From positions 496,001 to 560,000 of the forward strand of contig JAWSUF010000001.1 in assembly GCA_033549365.1 (NCBI GenBank): a stretch of DNA of 64,000 nt. Reading direction: 5' to 3'. Shown in pieces: positions 23,701 through 31,933 of the stretch (the stretch's first letter is position 1; the number at the start of each line of letters is the position of its first letter). Source of the DNA: Acidobacteriota bacterium. GTDB lineage: Bacteria; Acidobacteriota; Aminicenantia; Aminicenantales; Saccharicenantaceae. The notes beneath the pieces were generated by a model. The model did no database searches, had not been told where the DNA came from, and was given only the letters and a program-made list of their open reading frames with translations. A program made the position numbers and the translations under genes.

Positions 23701-24018
23701 TTCCTGCGTGTCGCGGAGTTTGAAAACCGTTTCCGTGAGGTGACGGAGGCACTCTACGGCGACCGGACGGTCCGCCGCTATTCCGAGCCGGCCAAGACCC
23801 CTCTCGTCTGGATGGTCGACGCCCAGCTTCGAGCGACGGCGCCGATTACGGAACAGAACCGCAGGAATTTCGAGGCGGCGGCCGCGGCCTTCGCAGGCCT
23901 GCAGGAGGACCTGCGCCGGTTGATCGACGTCGAATTCAAAAAACTGGCGGACGATCTGGAAGCGGCCGGCGCGCCGTGGACCCCGGGCCGCGGCGTCCCC
24001 GCCTGGAAAAAGAAGTGA
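20734..24018 (+). CDS. Exported sortilin/VPS10-like beta-propeller protein
   Basis: About 1094 aa. The ATG at 20734 follows AGGAGGT and gives a clean Sec signal peptide (RFVIGTIALLAVISVGMAGA). A large BNR/Asp-box propeller follows with many repeats of the type SxDxGxTW (TENAGTTWAPV, KSLDAGRTWKNM, KSDDGGETWTQS, KSTDGGKTWKKL, ESRDLGQTWSFM, KSTDRGRTWTSI). This corresponds to the VPS10/sortilin_N architecture that is very common in Acidobacteria-like bacteria as paralogs. The C-terminal 350 residues include a beta-rich FlgD-like segment and helices. Likely a periplasmic or surface protein; ligand unknown. It is followed 30 bp later by an M14 peptidase, suggesting joint peptide handling. Confidence 0.9.
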   Translation: MKNFRFVIGTIALLAVISVGMAGAAGAASSGQSLDSALLSGLRFRGIGPALMSGRISYIAVHPERESTWYVAVGSGGVWKTENAGTTWAPVFDKQASYSIGCVTIDPNHPEIVWVGTGEKVSGRHAGWGDGVYKSLDAGRTWKNMGLGRSEHISKIMVDPRDSQVVYVASEGPLWSSGGDRGLYKSDDGGETWTQSLKISPDTGVSGLDFHPSEPDTIYAAAYQRRRSAAAFMGGGPESGIYKSTDGGKTWKKLSVGLPRGDMGRIDIAVSPIDPRFVYATIEAGDAEKGFYRSSDRGESWEKRSSYISGGTGPHYYQKIFADPHRFDRVYQMDVWTQVTADGGKTWSRPNETHKHSDNHALAFTSDPDHLISGTDGGLYESRDLGQTWSFMANLPVTQFYKLALDNAEPFYNVHGGTQDNSSQIGPSRTLSENGIRNSDWSITTGADGHDCAFDPTDPNIVYAEMQNGALHRFDRRTGEQVSIRPSPEPEDEPFRFNWDAPIIISPHSPTRLYFAAQYVFRSNDRGDSWTRISPDLTRNIFRLDQPIMGRTWSVDALWHHGAMSLYGTISSISESPLVEGLIYAGTDDGLIQVTEDGGRTWRRAGRAQGVPERAFVNRIRTSRHDPDTVYAALDDHKSGNFKPYLIKSTDRGRTWTSIVRGLPEKTIVWSIIEDAVKKGLLFIGTEFGIYVSPDDGGRWIRLQGGLPTISFRDIAVQDREVDLVGASFGRGFYVLDDYSPLRHIDAQALSSEGRLFPIKDARLYQPQRPLSLRGKAFLGDNYYLAPNPPFGAVMTYYLRDSLKTLREERLEKEKAAAAAGKDIPFPGWERLREEDQEERPAVVLIVRDEEGRVVRRIEGPATLGIHRVSWDLRYPPVNPVELVEREMAPWSESAVGPFVAPGTFTVSLAKRVNGEFIPLGDDQPLVVESLVLSPLQAEDRKALLAFQKEVGALQRAMMGATAAAQEVSRQIPFMKKALMDTPGAGRELFLRVAEFENRFREVTEALYGDRTVRRYSEPAKTPLVWMVDAQLRATAPITEQNRRNFEAAAAAFAGLQEDLRRLIDVEFKKLADDLEAAGAPWTPGRGVPAWKKK

Positions 24019-24047
24019 ATCCTTAAATCCGACGGAAGGAGATCCAC

Positions 24048-26630
24048 ATGAAAAACAGAAAAATCCTATCCCATCCGGCTTTGATATTCATCATGCTTGC
24101 GGGAATCGCCGCAGGGGCCATCGCTCAAACACAAATCACACCCCCCGAGGACTATTTCGGCTTCCGGCTCGGATCCGACCGGAACATCGCCCGCTGGGAC
24201 AAGATCGTCGATTATTTCAGGATCCTGGAAAAGGAAAGCCCGCGGATCAAGGTCATCGACATGGGGCCGTCCACCATGGGTCATCCTTTTCTCCTGGTCA
24301 TCGTTTCCTCTCCGGAAAACCTGGCCGATCTCGATCGCCTCCAAAAAATCAACGCCGGAATCAGCGACCCTCGGAAGGTTCCCGAATCCGAGATCGAAAA
24401 CCTGATCCGGGACGGAAAAGCCGTCATCTGTCAGTCCATGAGCCTCCATGCCACGGAGATCGGCGGCACCCAAATGGCGCCGGAGCTGGCCTACGACCTG
24501 GCCGCCCGGAACGACGAGGAGACGCGGCGGATTCTCGACAACGTGCTCTTTTTCATGATTCCCTGCTTCAATCCCGACGGCCAGATTATGGTTACGGACT
24601 GGCATAATCAAATGTTGGGGACGGAGTACGAAGGCGGCAGTCCGCCCTGGCTCTATCACAAGTACGCCGGCCACGACAACAACCGCGACGGAGATTTCCT
24701 CAATCTCGTGGAGTCCGTTTATGCCGCTCGCATCATGTACCGGGACTGGCCGCCCCAGGCCTATATCGATCACCATCACATGGGAAGTTACGGCGCCCGT
24801 TTCTACGTCCCGCCGTATGGAGAACCGATCCGGCCGCATGCCGACCCCCTCGTCTGGCGGGAGATCAGCTGGTACGGCGCCCACATCGCCTACAAACTGG
24901 AGGAAAACGGCAAAGCGGGGATTCTCAACGCCGCCCAATTTCCAGGTTGGGGCCATTTCGGATGGCACTGGATCACCCCTTTTCACAACATCGCAGGAAT
25001 GCTGACCGAATCGGCCGGTGCAAAGGGCGCTTTTCCGCTTTATATCCATCCCGAGCAACTCCAGGCCGGGGCCAGGCAGTTCCCGGACTACGAAGCCCAG
25101 TCGACATTCCCGAATCCCTGGCCCGGCGGCTGGTGGACATTACGGGATATCGTCGAGCAGAAAAAAATTTCCGCCTGGGCTCTTCTGGATCTCGCCGCCC
25201 GGAACCGGGAAACCGTACTGCGAAACGCCGTCCTCAAGGCCAAGCGCCAGACGGAAAGGGGCGCGCAAGGCAAGCCGAAGATCTATGTCGTCCCCAAGTC
25301 TCAGCACGATCCGCTGACGGCCTTAAAGATGATCAACACGCTCCTGCAATCGGGCATTGAGATCCAGAGGGCCCGCGCGGCCTTCACCGCCGGCAGCGTC
25401 GTCTATCCCGAGGGATCCTTCCTGATCTCTCCGGCCCAACCCAAAATGGGGCTCATCCGGAACCTGATCGGCAGGACCCTCTATCCGGACAACGCCTGGA
25501 CACGGGACAAAGACGGGAATCCCCTGCGGCCTTACGACTCGGCGACACACACGATGAACGAGTTCATGGGCGTCCGTGTCGATCCGATCGACGACGCCGT
25601 CCGGGGCGACTTCCAGGTCCTCGAAGAAGGGGTGGTCGTCAAGGGCGGATTCACGCCCGGAAAACCGGCCTACCGCCTGGACACCCGATTGAACGATTCC
25701 TTCAAGGCGGCGAATCTCCTCCTCGCAAAGGGCGTTGCCGTCCGGCGGGTGGAGACCGACCTGACGGGCTTCCGGCCCGGGGATTTTATCGTGTCCGGCG
25801 GCCGGGATGATCTCCTTCGGGATACGGCGGAGAGGACGGGAGTTGATTTTCATATCCTGGAGAGTCTCCCTACCGAAGGAACGCGCCCGGTCAAAGCTCC
25901 TCGAATCGGCATGTACCAACGCACGTGGGGCGGCAATATGGATGAAGGCTGGACCCGCCTCCTGCTCGAGAACTTCGAATTTCCCTATACATCCTTAATG
26001 GACGCGGATATCCGGAAACCGGGCCTTAACGCCCGATTCGACATCATCGTCCTCCCCAGCGATCAGACGGCCTTGATCATGGGCGAAATTCCCGAATCCT
26101 TTCGGCGCTGGATGACGGCATCTTATCCGCCCGAGTTCAGGAGCGGGCTCGGAAAGGAGGGACGGGCGGCGCTTCAATCCTTCGTCCAAAACGGAGGAAC
26201 CCTCGTCGCCCTCCGGGAGGCCTGCAATTTTGCCGTCGAGACGCTGGGATTGAGCGTCCGGAATACCGTCGACGGGCTCGCCGCCAAAGACTTTTTCTGT
26301 CCCGGCTCCACGGTCCACGCCGCCTTCGATACGGGGCATCCCCTGGCCTGGGGCATGCCCGAGGAAGGCCTGATTCTTTCCTGGAACGGACCGGCTTTCG
26401 AAATCCTTCCGGGACCGGCGAACGACCGGTACCGGACCGTTGTTCGTTACAGCGAGAAAAATCTTCTCCGGAGCGGCTGGCTCATCGGCGAGGAGCACCT
26501 GGCCAACAAACCGGCCATGATCGAGGCGGAATCCGGACGAGGGCGTGTGGTTCTCATCGGGTTCCCGGCCCAACACCGGAGCCAAACTCACGGAACATTC
26601 AAGCTGTTTTTCAATGCCTTGATGCGTTGA
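24048..26630 (+). CDS. Exported M14-family zinc carboxypeptidase
   Basis: An 860 aa protein with an N-terminal signal peptide (ALIFIMLAGIAAGAIAQ). The M14 domain (about residues 40-330) shows the zinc motif LHATEIGGTQ (HxxE), MIPCFNPDG, a later YIDHHHMGSYGARF with the third His, and LTESAG near the catalytic Glu. The C-terminal half resembles a glutamine-amidotransferase-like fold often fused to these peptidases (VVLIGFPAQHRSQTHGTFKL at the end). It probably trims peptides outside the cytoplasm. Ribosome-binding site GGAAGGAGATC. It lies in one transcription unit with the preceding propeller gene. Confidence 0.9.
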   Translation: MKNRKILSHPALIFIMLAGIAAGAIAQTQITPPEDYFGFRLGSDRNIARWDKIVDYFRILEKESPRIKVIDMGPSTMGHPFLLVIVSSPENLADLDRLQKINAGISDPRKVPESEIENLIRDGKAVICQSMSLHATEIGGTQMAPELAYDLAARNDEETRRILDNVLFFMIPCFNPDGQIMVTDWHNQMLGTEYEGGSPPWLYHKYAGHDNNRDGDFLNLVESVYAARIMYRDWPPQAYIDHHHMGSYGARFYVPPYGEPIRPHADPLVWREISWYGAHIAYKLEENGKAGILNAAQFPGWGHFGWHWITPFHNIAGMLTESAGAKGAFPLYIHPEQLQAGARQFPDYEAQSTFPNPWPGGWWTLRDIVEQKKISAWALLDLAARNRETVLRNAVLKAKRQTERGAQGKPKIYVVPKSQHDPLTALKMINTLLQSGIEIQRARAAFTAGSVVYPEGSFLISPAQPKMGLIRNLIGRTLYPDNAWTRDKDGNPLRPYDSATHTMNEFMGVRVDPIDDAVRGDFQVLEEGVVVKGGFTPGKPAYRLDTRLNDSFKAANLLLAKGVAVRRVETDLTGFRPGDFIVSGGRDDLLRDTAERTGVDFHILESLPTEGTRPVKAPRIGMYQRTWGGNMDEGWTRLLLENFEFPYTSLMDADIRKPGLNARFDIIVLPSDQTALIMGEIPESFRRWMTASYPPEFRSGLGKEGRAALQSFVQNGGTLVALREACNFAVETLGLSVRNTVDGLAAKDFFCPGSTVHAAFDTGHPLAWGMPEEGLILSWNGPAFEILPGPANDRYRTVVRYSEKNLLRSGWLIGEEHLANKPAMIEAESGRGRVVLIGFPAQHRSQTHGTFKLFFNALMR

Positions 26631-26702
26631 GCGAAAAGATGTGCGCCGGGCTGGGCGTGAAAACACCCGGATCCGGATTGCGAGAGTGTGTGTGCGATCC
26701 AA

Positions 26703-27386
26703 TCAGAACGTGACGCTTTCGCCCGGCTTCAGGAGGACAACCTTGGCGTCCGTTTCCTTCTCAACGCGCTGAGCCCATGCGGCCGGGTCCTGGGCGATCA
26801 GGTCCCATGTCCCGAAGTGGATGGGAATGACCTGCTTCGGCCGCAGGAGTTTCACGGCCCGGAGCGCGTCATCGGGGCCCATCGTGAAATTGTCGCCGAT
26901 GGGAATGACGGCCAGATCAAGACCTTCGTCTCCGATCAATTTCATATCGCCGAAAAGACCCGTATCGCAGGCGAAATACATTTTCTTGCCGTCGTTCGCC
27001 GTCAGGAGAAACCCGGCGGGATTGCCGCCGTAAGAACCGTCCGGAAGCGCGCTGCCGTGAATGGCGTCAGTCAGCTTGAGATAGCCGAACGGGTGCTTGA
27101 ATCCGCCTCCGATGTGCTGGGGATGGGTCGACGCAACGCCCTGGCTTCCGAGCCAGTTCGATATTTCGAAATTGCTGATGATCCGGGCTCCCGTTCGCTT
27201 GGCGATGGCCACGGCATCGCCGACGTGGTCGCCGTGGCCGTGACTGACCAGAATGAAATCGGCTTCGACATCGTTCGGGCCGGCATTTGCCGAAGGATTG
27301 CCCGTGAAAAAGGGATCGATCAGGATTTTATGGCCGCCGGTCTCCAGGCTGAGTGTCGCGTGGCCATGCCAGGTCAGTTTTGTCAT
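26703..27386 (-). CDS. UPF0173 metal-dependent hydrolase
   Basis: A 227 aa metallo-beta-lactamase-fold protein. It starts MTKLTWHGHATLSLET, has the HxHxDH motif in LVSHGHGDHVGDA, later FACDTGLFGDM with the bridging Asp, and VIPIHFGTWD with the last His. It is cytoplasmic and its substrate is unknown. The ATG at 27386 has AAGGAGG at a good distance; a longer frame to 27509 runs through the promoter. It is controlled by a promoter with a Fur-type operator (27408-27445), which suggests a link to metal or oxidative stress. Confidence 0.92.
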   Translation of the reverse strand: MTKLTWHGHATLSLETGGHKILIDPFFTGNPSANAGPNDVEADFILVSHGHGDHVGDAVAIAKRTGARIISNFEISNWLGSQGVASTHPQHIGGGFKHPFGYLKLTDAIHGSALPDGSYGGNPAGFLLTANDGKKMYFACDTGLFGDMKLIGDEGLDLAVIPIGDNFTMGPDDALRAVKLLRPKQVIPIHFGTWDLIAQDPAAWAQRVEKETDAKVVLLKPGESVTF

Positions 27387-27407
27387 CGTTGCCTCCTTAT
27401 CACTATC

Positions 27408-27445
27408 ATTATCAATATGATAATCGATTGAACTTCGGGCGTCAA
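27408..27445 (-). promoter_or_regulatory. Promoter with Fur-type box over the -10
   Basis: On the minus strand TTGACG (27445-27440), a 17-base spacer and TATCAT (27422-27417). The -10 lies inside a perfect inverted repeat ATTATCA-ATA-TGATAAT (27408-27424), and further GATAAT-like hexamers continue toward the gene. The hexamers match those of the Fur box at 17636-17650, so the same regulator probably acts here. Confidence 0.75.
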
Positions 27446-27490
27446 AGAAAACCGGCACGACCCGGGCGTTTTCCCGCACACCTTCAGTCA

Positions 27491-27672
27491 GAGATTGGTG
27501 TGTGCGCAAGCCGAGATTGCCGTAGCGATGAGGAGCGGACTGCGCAGGCGTAGTTGAGCTACGTCGAGCAGGCCGCGACGAAATCGATGCGGTGAGATCG
27601 GCTTGCCCGAAGGGTCATTACGCCGGATAGAAAAAGAGATGAAACTCGGCGTAATGACGCACACCCAATCTC
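27491..27672. repeat. 182 bp Y-shaped inverted-repeat element
   Basis: The ends pair: GAGATTGGTGTGTGCG (27491-27506) with CGCACACCCAATCTC (27658-27672). Inside are two arms. Arm A is a long nested stem: GCAAGCCGA/TCGGCTTGC (27506-27514, 27598-27606), CCG..CGAT/ATCG..CGG (27520-27529, 27583-27592), GCGG-CTGC/GCAG-CCGC (27535-27543, 27568-27576) and CGTAG-TTGAG-CTACG (27549-27563). Arm B is GTCATTACGCCG/CGGCGTAATGAC (27614-27625, 27647-27658). The whole folds as a three-way junction. It contains the stop codon of the aldo/keto reductase in its right end. It could be a non-autonomous mobile element (MITE/REP-like) or a structured RNA in the 3' untranslated region. Confidence 0.75.
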
Positions 27673-28960
27673 AAAGGGTGAGTTGGGAGTGGGCGAGAAG
27701 AAGCATCCCCTTGGCGGGCACGCCGTAGGGACAGGCGGACTCGCAATAGCCCGGGCAGGCGGCACAGGCGTCGGCCCGGACGCCGGGGATCGCAGCGTAG
27801 AACTCCATGGCTTCTCTCTCCCGGCCCTGGGCCGCAAAGTAATGGTTGTAGCGGAGGATGGTGTTCACGGGAACGCCGTGGGGACACGCAGGTTCGCACA
27901 CCCCGCAGGCATGGCGGCAGTAAAGCGCTCCGCAACCGTCCTTGTAGGAGGCCAGGACGGCCTTATCCGCGCCGTTCGTTCGGGTTCCCGACAGCCGGAG
28001 ATAGCTTTCGAGTTCGTCATAGTTCGCGGCGCGGCAACAGATCGAGCTCACGTCGGGATTGTCCAGGCAGAAGCGGACCGCCGCAGCCTGAATCTCTTCG
28101 GGACTGCCGAGATTGTTGTCGTGGATGAAACTCTCGGCCTTCTCGATCATCTCCTTGTAGCGCTCCAAGCCCTCCCGGATGAGAGGGTTGACATCTTTTT
28201 TCTCGGACTCCAGGTTCTCGACGCGCGATTTGAGGCTGTAGTAGATCCCCACCGGCTTGGTTTTCATGAGGACGGCCCCTATGTTTTTTTCCCGGCAGGC
28301 GGCCAGGACGCGGTCGCCACGGTCCATCTGGAGAAAATTGTAGGCCAGGAGAAACAGGTCGAACCGTCCGTCCTCGGCGGCCGCAAGAAGGACGCTGTCC
28401 ATTCCCATCTCCGGGGCGCGAAGCCAGAAGGAGCCGTGGTGAGAGGCGCCGACGCATTTCACGCGGCCCTCGGCCTTCAGTTCGCGCATGGCGTCGTGAA
28501 AGCCCGGCGTGTCGAGTGTTTCCGGACGTTCGGGCATATGCATGAGGAGGCAGTCCACGTATTCCGTTTCCAGCTCTTCGAGACACTTGCGGGCCCGCTT
28601 CAGGAACCCTTCCTTGGATTTGTCCGCCTGGACTTCAAGCTTGGTCGTGACGAAAATCTTTGTCCGGTCCCGGCCCTTGAGGGTTCGGGCGACAACCCGG
28701 TGGTGTCCGGGGTATTCCTCGGCCGAGTCGATATAGTTCATGCCGGAATCAAGCGCGCGGCCGAGGACACCCTCGTCCATGATCGATCCGGCGCACAGGT
28801 CGGAAATACGGAATCCCGTCCGGCCGAGTGTCCGGTATTCCCGGATTCGGGGTACGTCGTCCGGAATTACGCTTTTCGGGCGGGCGGTTCCGGCGCTCAG
28901 AGGCAATCCGGCGCCCAGGGCGCCCGCCGCGGCGGATGTGAGGAATTGTCTGCGTTTCAT
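27671..28960 (-). CDS. Tat-type aldo/keto reductase with C-terminal Cys clusters
   Basis: A 429 aa protein. A twin-arginine-like start (KRRQFLTSAAAGALGAGLP) suggests export. The aldo/keto reductase barrel begins near EYRTLGRTGFRISDL, with catalytic Asp/Tyr in NYIDSAEEYPG, Lys in FVTTKLEV and His in CLLMHMPE. The C-terminal 90 residues carry CRHACGVCEPACPHGV and CAACPGYCESACPYGV, ferredoxin-like 4Fe-4S ligand sets seen in a subgroup of these reductases. It may couple NAD(P)H-type and Fe-S redox chemistry; substrate unknown. GGAG is upstream of the ATG at 28960. Its stop codon falls inside the inverted-repeat element. Confidence 0.88.
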   Translation of the reverse strand: MKRRQFLTSAAAGALGAGLPLSAGTARPKSVIPDDVPRIREYRTLGRTGFRISDLCAGSIMDEGVLGRALDSGMNYIDSAEEYPGHHRVVARTLKGRDRTKIFVTTKLEVQADKSKEGFLKRARKCLEELETEYVDCLLMHMPERPETLDTPGFHDAMRELKAEGRVKCVGASHHGSFWLRAPEMGMDSVLLAAAEDGRFDLFLLAYNFLQMDRGDRVLAACREKNIGAVLMKTKPVGIYYSLKSRVENLESEKKDVNPLIREGLERYKEMIEKAESFIHDNNLGSPEEIQAAAVRFCLDNPDVSSICCRAANYDELESYLRLSGTRTNGADKAVLASYKDGCGALYCRHACGVCEPACPHGVPVNTILRYNHYFAAQGREREAMEFYAAIPGVRADACAACPGYCESACPYGVPAKGMLLLAHSQLTL

Positions 28961-28962
28961 GA

Positions 28963-30402
28963 TCATCTCCAAAAGTCTTTCGTAAATAGAACAAGAATGG
29001 TATAGATTTCGAGCCGGCCGGCCAGCATGCAGAAACTGAGCAGCCATTTGCCGGCCAGCGGGATATGCTGGTAATTCTCAGCCGGCCCCACGGATCCCAG
29101 TCCGGGGCCGATGTTCCCGATCGAGGCCGTAACCGAGGCGAAGGCGCTGACCAGATCCAAACCCATGAGAGTCATGGCGAATGTCGAGACAAGCAAAATC
29201 CCGATGTAAAGAAACATGAAGCCGAGAATATTGATGATGAGGCCTTGAGAAACGGTTTTATCGTCGACGCGCACGGGCATAACCGCTCTCGGGTGAAGCA
29301 TCCGCTTCAACTCAATCAAGCCCTGTTTGAAAAGGATCATGACCCGGAGAACCTTGATGCTTCCCCCCGTCGACCCGGCACACCCCCCGATAAACATCAG
29401 GAACAGCAGGATGAGCTGGGCCGACGTGGACCACCCCCCGAAGTCCGCCGTTGTGAATCCCGTCGTCGTCGTGATGGAGACGGTCTGGAAAAGCGAATGG
29501 CGCACGGCATGGCCGGTGGACAGAGCTCCCGTGATGAGGTTGTCGGCCGTCAGAAGAACGCCGAAGACAGCGACGATTCCGAGATAGAAACGGAACTCCT
29601 CGCTTTTCCAATAGGTCGACGGTTTCCCCCTCAGCGCATGGTAGTGAAGGGAAAAATTGGTTCCGGCAATCAGCATGAAGACAATGATGACGGCCTCGAT
29701 GAAGACGCTGTTGAATCCGCCGATGGAGGCCGTGCGTGTCGAAAATCCCCCGGTCGCCATGGTCCCAAAGGTCTGGCACAAGGCTTCATGAAGATTCAGT
29801 CCCCCAACAAGAAGAAGCAGGGCTTCGATCCCGCTCAGAATAAGATAGACTTTCCATAACGTCATGGCCGTCTGGCGGATGCGCGGAGTGATCTTGTCCG
29901 GCGTGGGTCCCGGGATTTCGGCCTTGTAGAGCTGCATGCCGCCGACTCCCAACATGGGCAGAATGGCCAGGGACAGAACGATGATGCCCATGCCGCCGAT
30001 CCAGTGGGTCAGGCTCCGCCAGAAGAGCAGGCCGTGGGACAGGTCCTCGACACGGACCAGAATCGTCGCTCCCGTCGTTGTAAAGCCGGACATGCTTTCG
30101 AAAAAGGCATCCGAATACAGGGAGATTTCTCCCGACAAATAAAACGGCAGGGCACCGAAGGCCGAAGCCAGGACCCAACCCAGGGTGACAACGGCGAAAC
30201 TGTCCCGAAGCATCATTTCACCGCGGAAACGGAAGGCCAGGGCAAAGAATGCTCCCGCCGAAATGGTAATTCCCGCCGAAATCAGGATGGCCGAAAGATC
30301 GTTTCCCCCGTAATACCAGGCAAACAGCGCCGGAACAGCCATGAGCAACCCAATGCAAAGGACTAAAAGCCCGAGGACGTGACCGACGGCCCGGATGTTC
30401 AC
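28963..30402 (-). CDS. trkH: TrkH/KtrB-type potassium uptake membrane subunit
   Basis: A 479 aa multi-pass protein with the four-pore-loop TrkH fold. Filter regions are visible near SMSGFTTTGATIL, GTMATGGFSTR, TTTTGFTTADFGGW and VTASIGNIGPGLG, each with the filter glycine. It imports K+ driven by ion gradients when gated by TrkA, encoded 9 bp upstream. GTG start. Together trkA and trkH form an operon from the promoter at 31855. Confidence 0.95.
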   Translation of the reverse strand: MNIRAVGHVLGLLVLCIGLLMAVPALFAWYYGGNDLSAILISAGITISAGAFFALAFRFRGEMMLRDSFAVVTLGWVLASAFGALPFYLSGEISLYSDAFFESMSGFTTTGATILVRVEDLSHGLLFWRSLTHWIGGMGIIVLSLAILPMLGVGGMQLYKAEIPGPTPDKITPRIRQTAMTLWKVYLILSGIEALLLLVGGLNLHEALCQTFGTMATGGFSTRTASIGGFNSVFIEAVIIVFMLIAGTNFSLHYHALRGKPSTYWKSEEFRFYLGIVAVFGVLLTADNLITGALSTGHAVRHSLFQTVSITTTTGFTTADFGGWSTSAQLILLFLMFIGGCAGSTGGSIKVLRVMILFKQGLIELKRMLHPRAVMPVRVDDKTVSQGLIINILGFMFLYIGILLVSTFAMTLMGLDLVSAFASVTASIGNIGPGLGSVGPAENYQHIPLAGKWLLSFCMLAGRLEIYTILVLFTKDFWR

Positions 30403-30411
30403 GATATCACG

Positions 30412-31767
30412 CTAACTCGAAAAGAGTTTGTCGACATCTTGGAGGGATTGCGGCAGCGAAAAGATCACGACGTGGTCGCCCGGCTCGATCCGCGTGTCCC
30501 CAAAGGGAATAAAGACGCTGTCGTCCCGGGTGACGGCGCCCACGATTGCGCCGTCCGGAAAGCTGATCTTGCTGAGGGGTTTGCGCACGATGCGTGATTC
30601 TTCATGAGCCAGGTACTCCACGACCTGGGCATCGACTCCCGACAGGTTGGCCAGGGACACGACATCGCCTCTCCGGATCAGGCGAAGGATGGTGTTTGAA
30701 GTGATGAGGTTTGTATTGACCGCGGCGTTCACGCCGATCGGCGCCATGAGGGGCAGGTATTCCCGGCGGTTCACCAGGGCGATGGTCTTGGTCACGCCCA
30801 GATGCTTGGCCAGGAGGCTGGTCAGGATGTTGGTTTCCTCGTCGTTCGTGGCGCTGATCAGGGCGTCCATCTCCAGGATATCCTCCGTCGCCAGGAGGTT
30901 GAAATCCCGGCCGTCGCCCTGAATGACCAGCGTGCGTTTCAATTCGTCGGCCAGAGTTTGGGCCTGGTCGGGATCGGATTCGATGAGCTTGATGCTGACG
31001 TCGCCCTCCTGCTCGAGAAGACGGGCCGTCTTCCGGCCCACGCGGCCTCCGCCCAGGATCATGATTTTGTTCAGTTTTTCGTCGGACTTCCCCATGAGTT
31101 CGATGACTTCGGGGATGTCCTCCGCGGCGGCAATGATGAAAACCTGATCCCGGGGCAGATAGAGGTCGCTTCCGCCCGGTATGATGGTCTTGTTGTTGCG
31201 CAGGATGGCCACCGTCCGGAAGACCTTGTCCGGAAAATCGCGGCTGACTTTTTCAAGTGTCTGGTGCTTGATCGGACATGTGGCATCGATCCGGATGCCG
31301 AGGACCTGAATCCTCTTGTCGGCGAATTCCAGAACGTCCGATGCGGCTCCCCGCTTGATGAGCAGAACGATTTCCTTGGCCGTTTCGACCTCGGGTTGAA
31401 TAGCGACATCGACGCCCCAGTCGGAAAGCCGGAAAAGCGGCGGATTGTCAAAGAACGACACGTTGCGGATTCGGGCGATTTTCTGCTTGACGCCGTAGCG
31501 CGCCGCCATGCTGCAGGCCAGAACATTCTGTTCGTCGTTTCCCGTGACGGCGATCAACATGTCGGCATCGGCGATTCCGGCGGCCTCGAGAGCGGCATGA
31601 TCCGTTCCGCAACCCTGGAGAACTTTGATGTCCAGACAGTCGTCCGCGTTTCGGCATTGGGGAGGATTGATCTCGACCCCGACGATGTCATGGTTTTCCA
31701 GGGACAGAACCTTGGCCAGATGCATGCCGACCTGACCCAGGCCGATGAGAACGATATTGAGGCTCAT
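30412..31767 (-). CDS. trkA: TrkA potassium uptake regulatory subunit
   Basis: A 451 aa cytoplasmic protein with two RCK repeats. Each begins with a Rossmann NAD-binding motif (IVLIGLGQVGMHLAKVLS at residue 4, and MILGGGRVGRKTARLLEQ near 235). TrkA_C regulatory domains follow (about 140-220 and 365-450). It gates TrkH in response to NAD(H)/ATP. Full length compared with E. coli TrkA (458 aa). Confidence 0.96.
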   Translation of the reverse strand: MSLNIVLIGLGQVGMHLAKVLSLENHDIVGVEINPPQCRNADDCLDIKVLQGCGTDHAALEAAGIADADMLIAVTGNDEQNVLACSMAARYGVKQKIARIRNVSFFDNPPLFRLSDWGVDVAIQPEVETAKEIVLLIKRGAASDVLEFADKRIQVLGIRIDATCPIKHQTLEKVSRDFPDKVFRTVAILRNNKTIIPGGSDLYLPRDQVFIIAAAEDIPEVIELMGKSDEKLNKIMILGGGRVGRKTARLLEQEGDVSIKLIESDPDQAQTLADELKRTLVIQGDGRDFNLLATEDILEMDALISATNDEETNILTSLLAKHLGVTKTIALVNRREYLPLMAPIGVNAAVNTNLITSNTILRLIRRGDVVSLANLSGVDAQVVEYLAHEESRIVRKPLSKISFPDGAIVGAVTRDDSVFIPFGDTRIEPGDHVVIFSLPQSLQDVDKLFSS

Positions 31768-31826
31768 GGGAATTTCACGTGGATACCGATTTCGACTTTA
31801 TAATCTTGTCATTTGATGAATCCTAA

Positions 31827-31855
31827 CCTATAACACAAGGTCAAAAGGAAGTCAA
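31827..31855 (-). promoter_or_regulatory. trkAH promoter
   Basis: On the minus strand TTGACT (31855-31850), a 17-base spacer and TATAGG (31832-31827) lie about 60 bases before trkA. Confidence 0.6.
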
Positions 31856-31933
31856 AAACGAAAACTCGTGCAGCGGCAATTCATGATAGAATAGCCTACG
31901 CATCAAGACCCATCGAATCAAAGGAGGTCCCCC

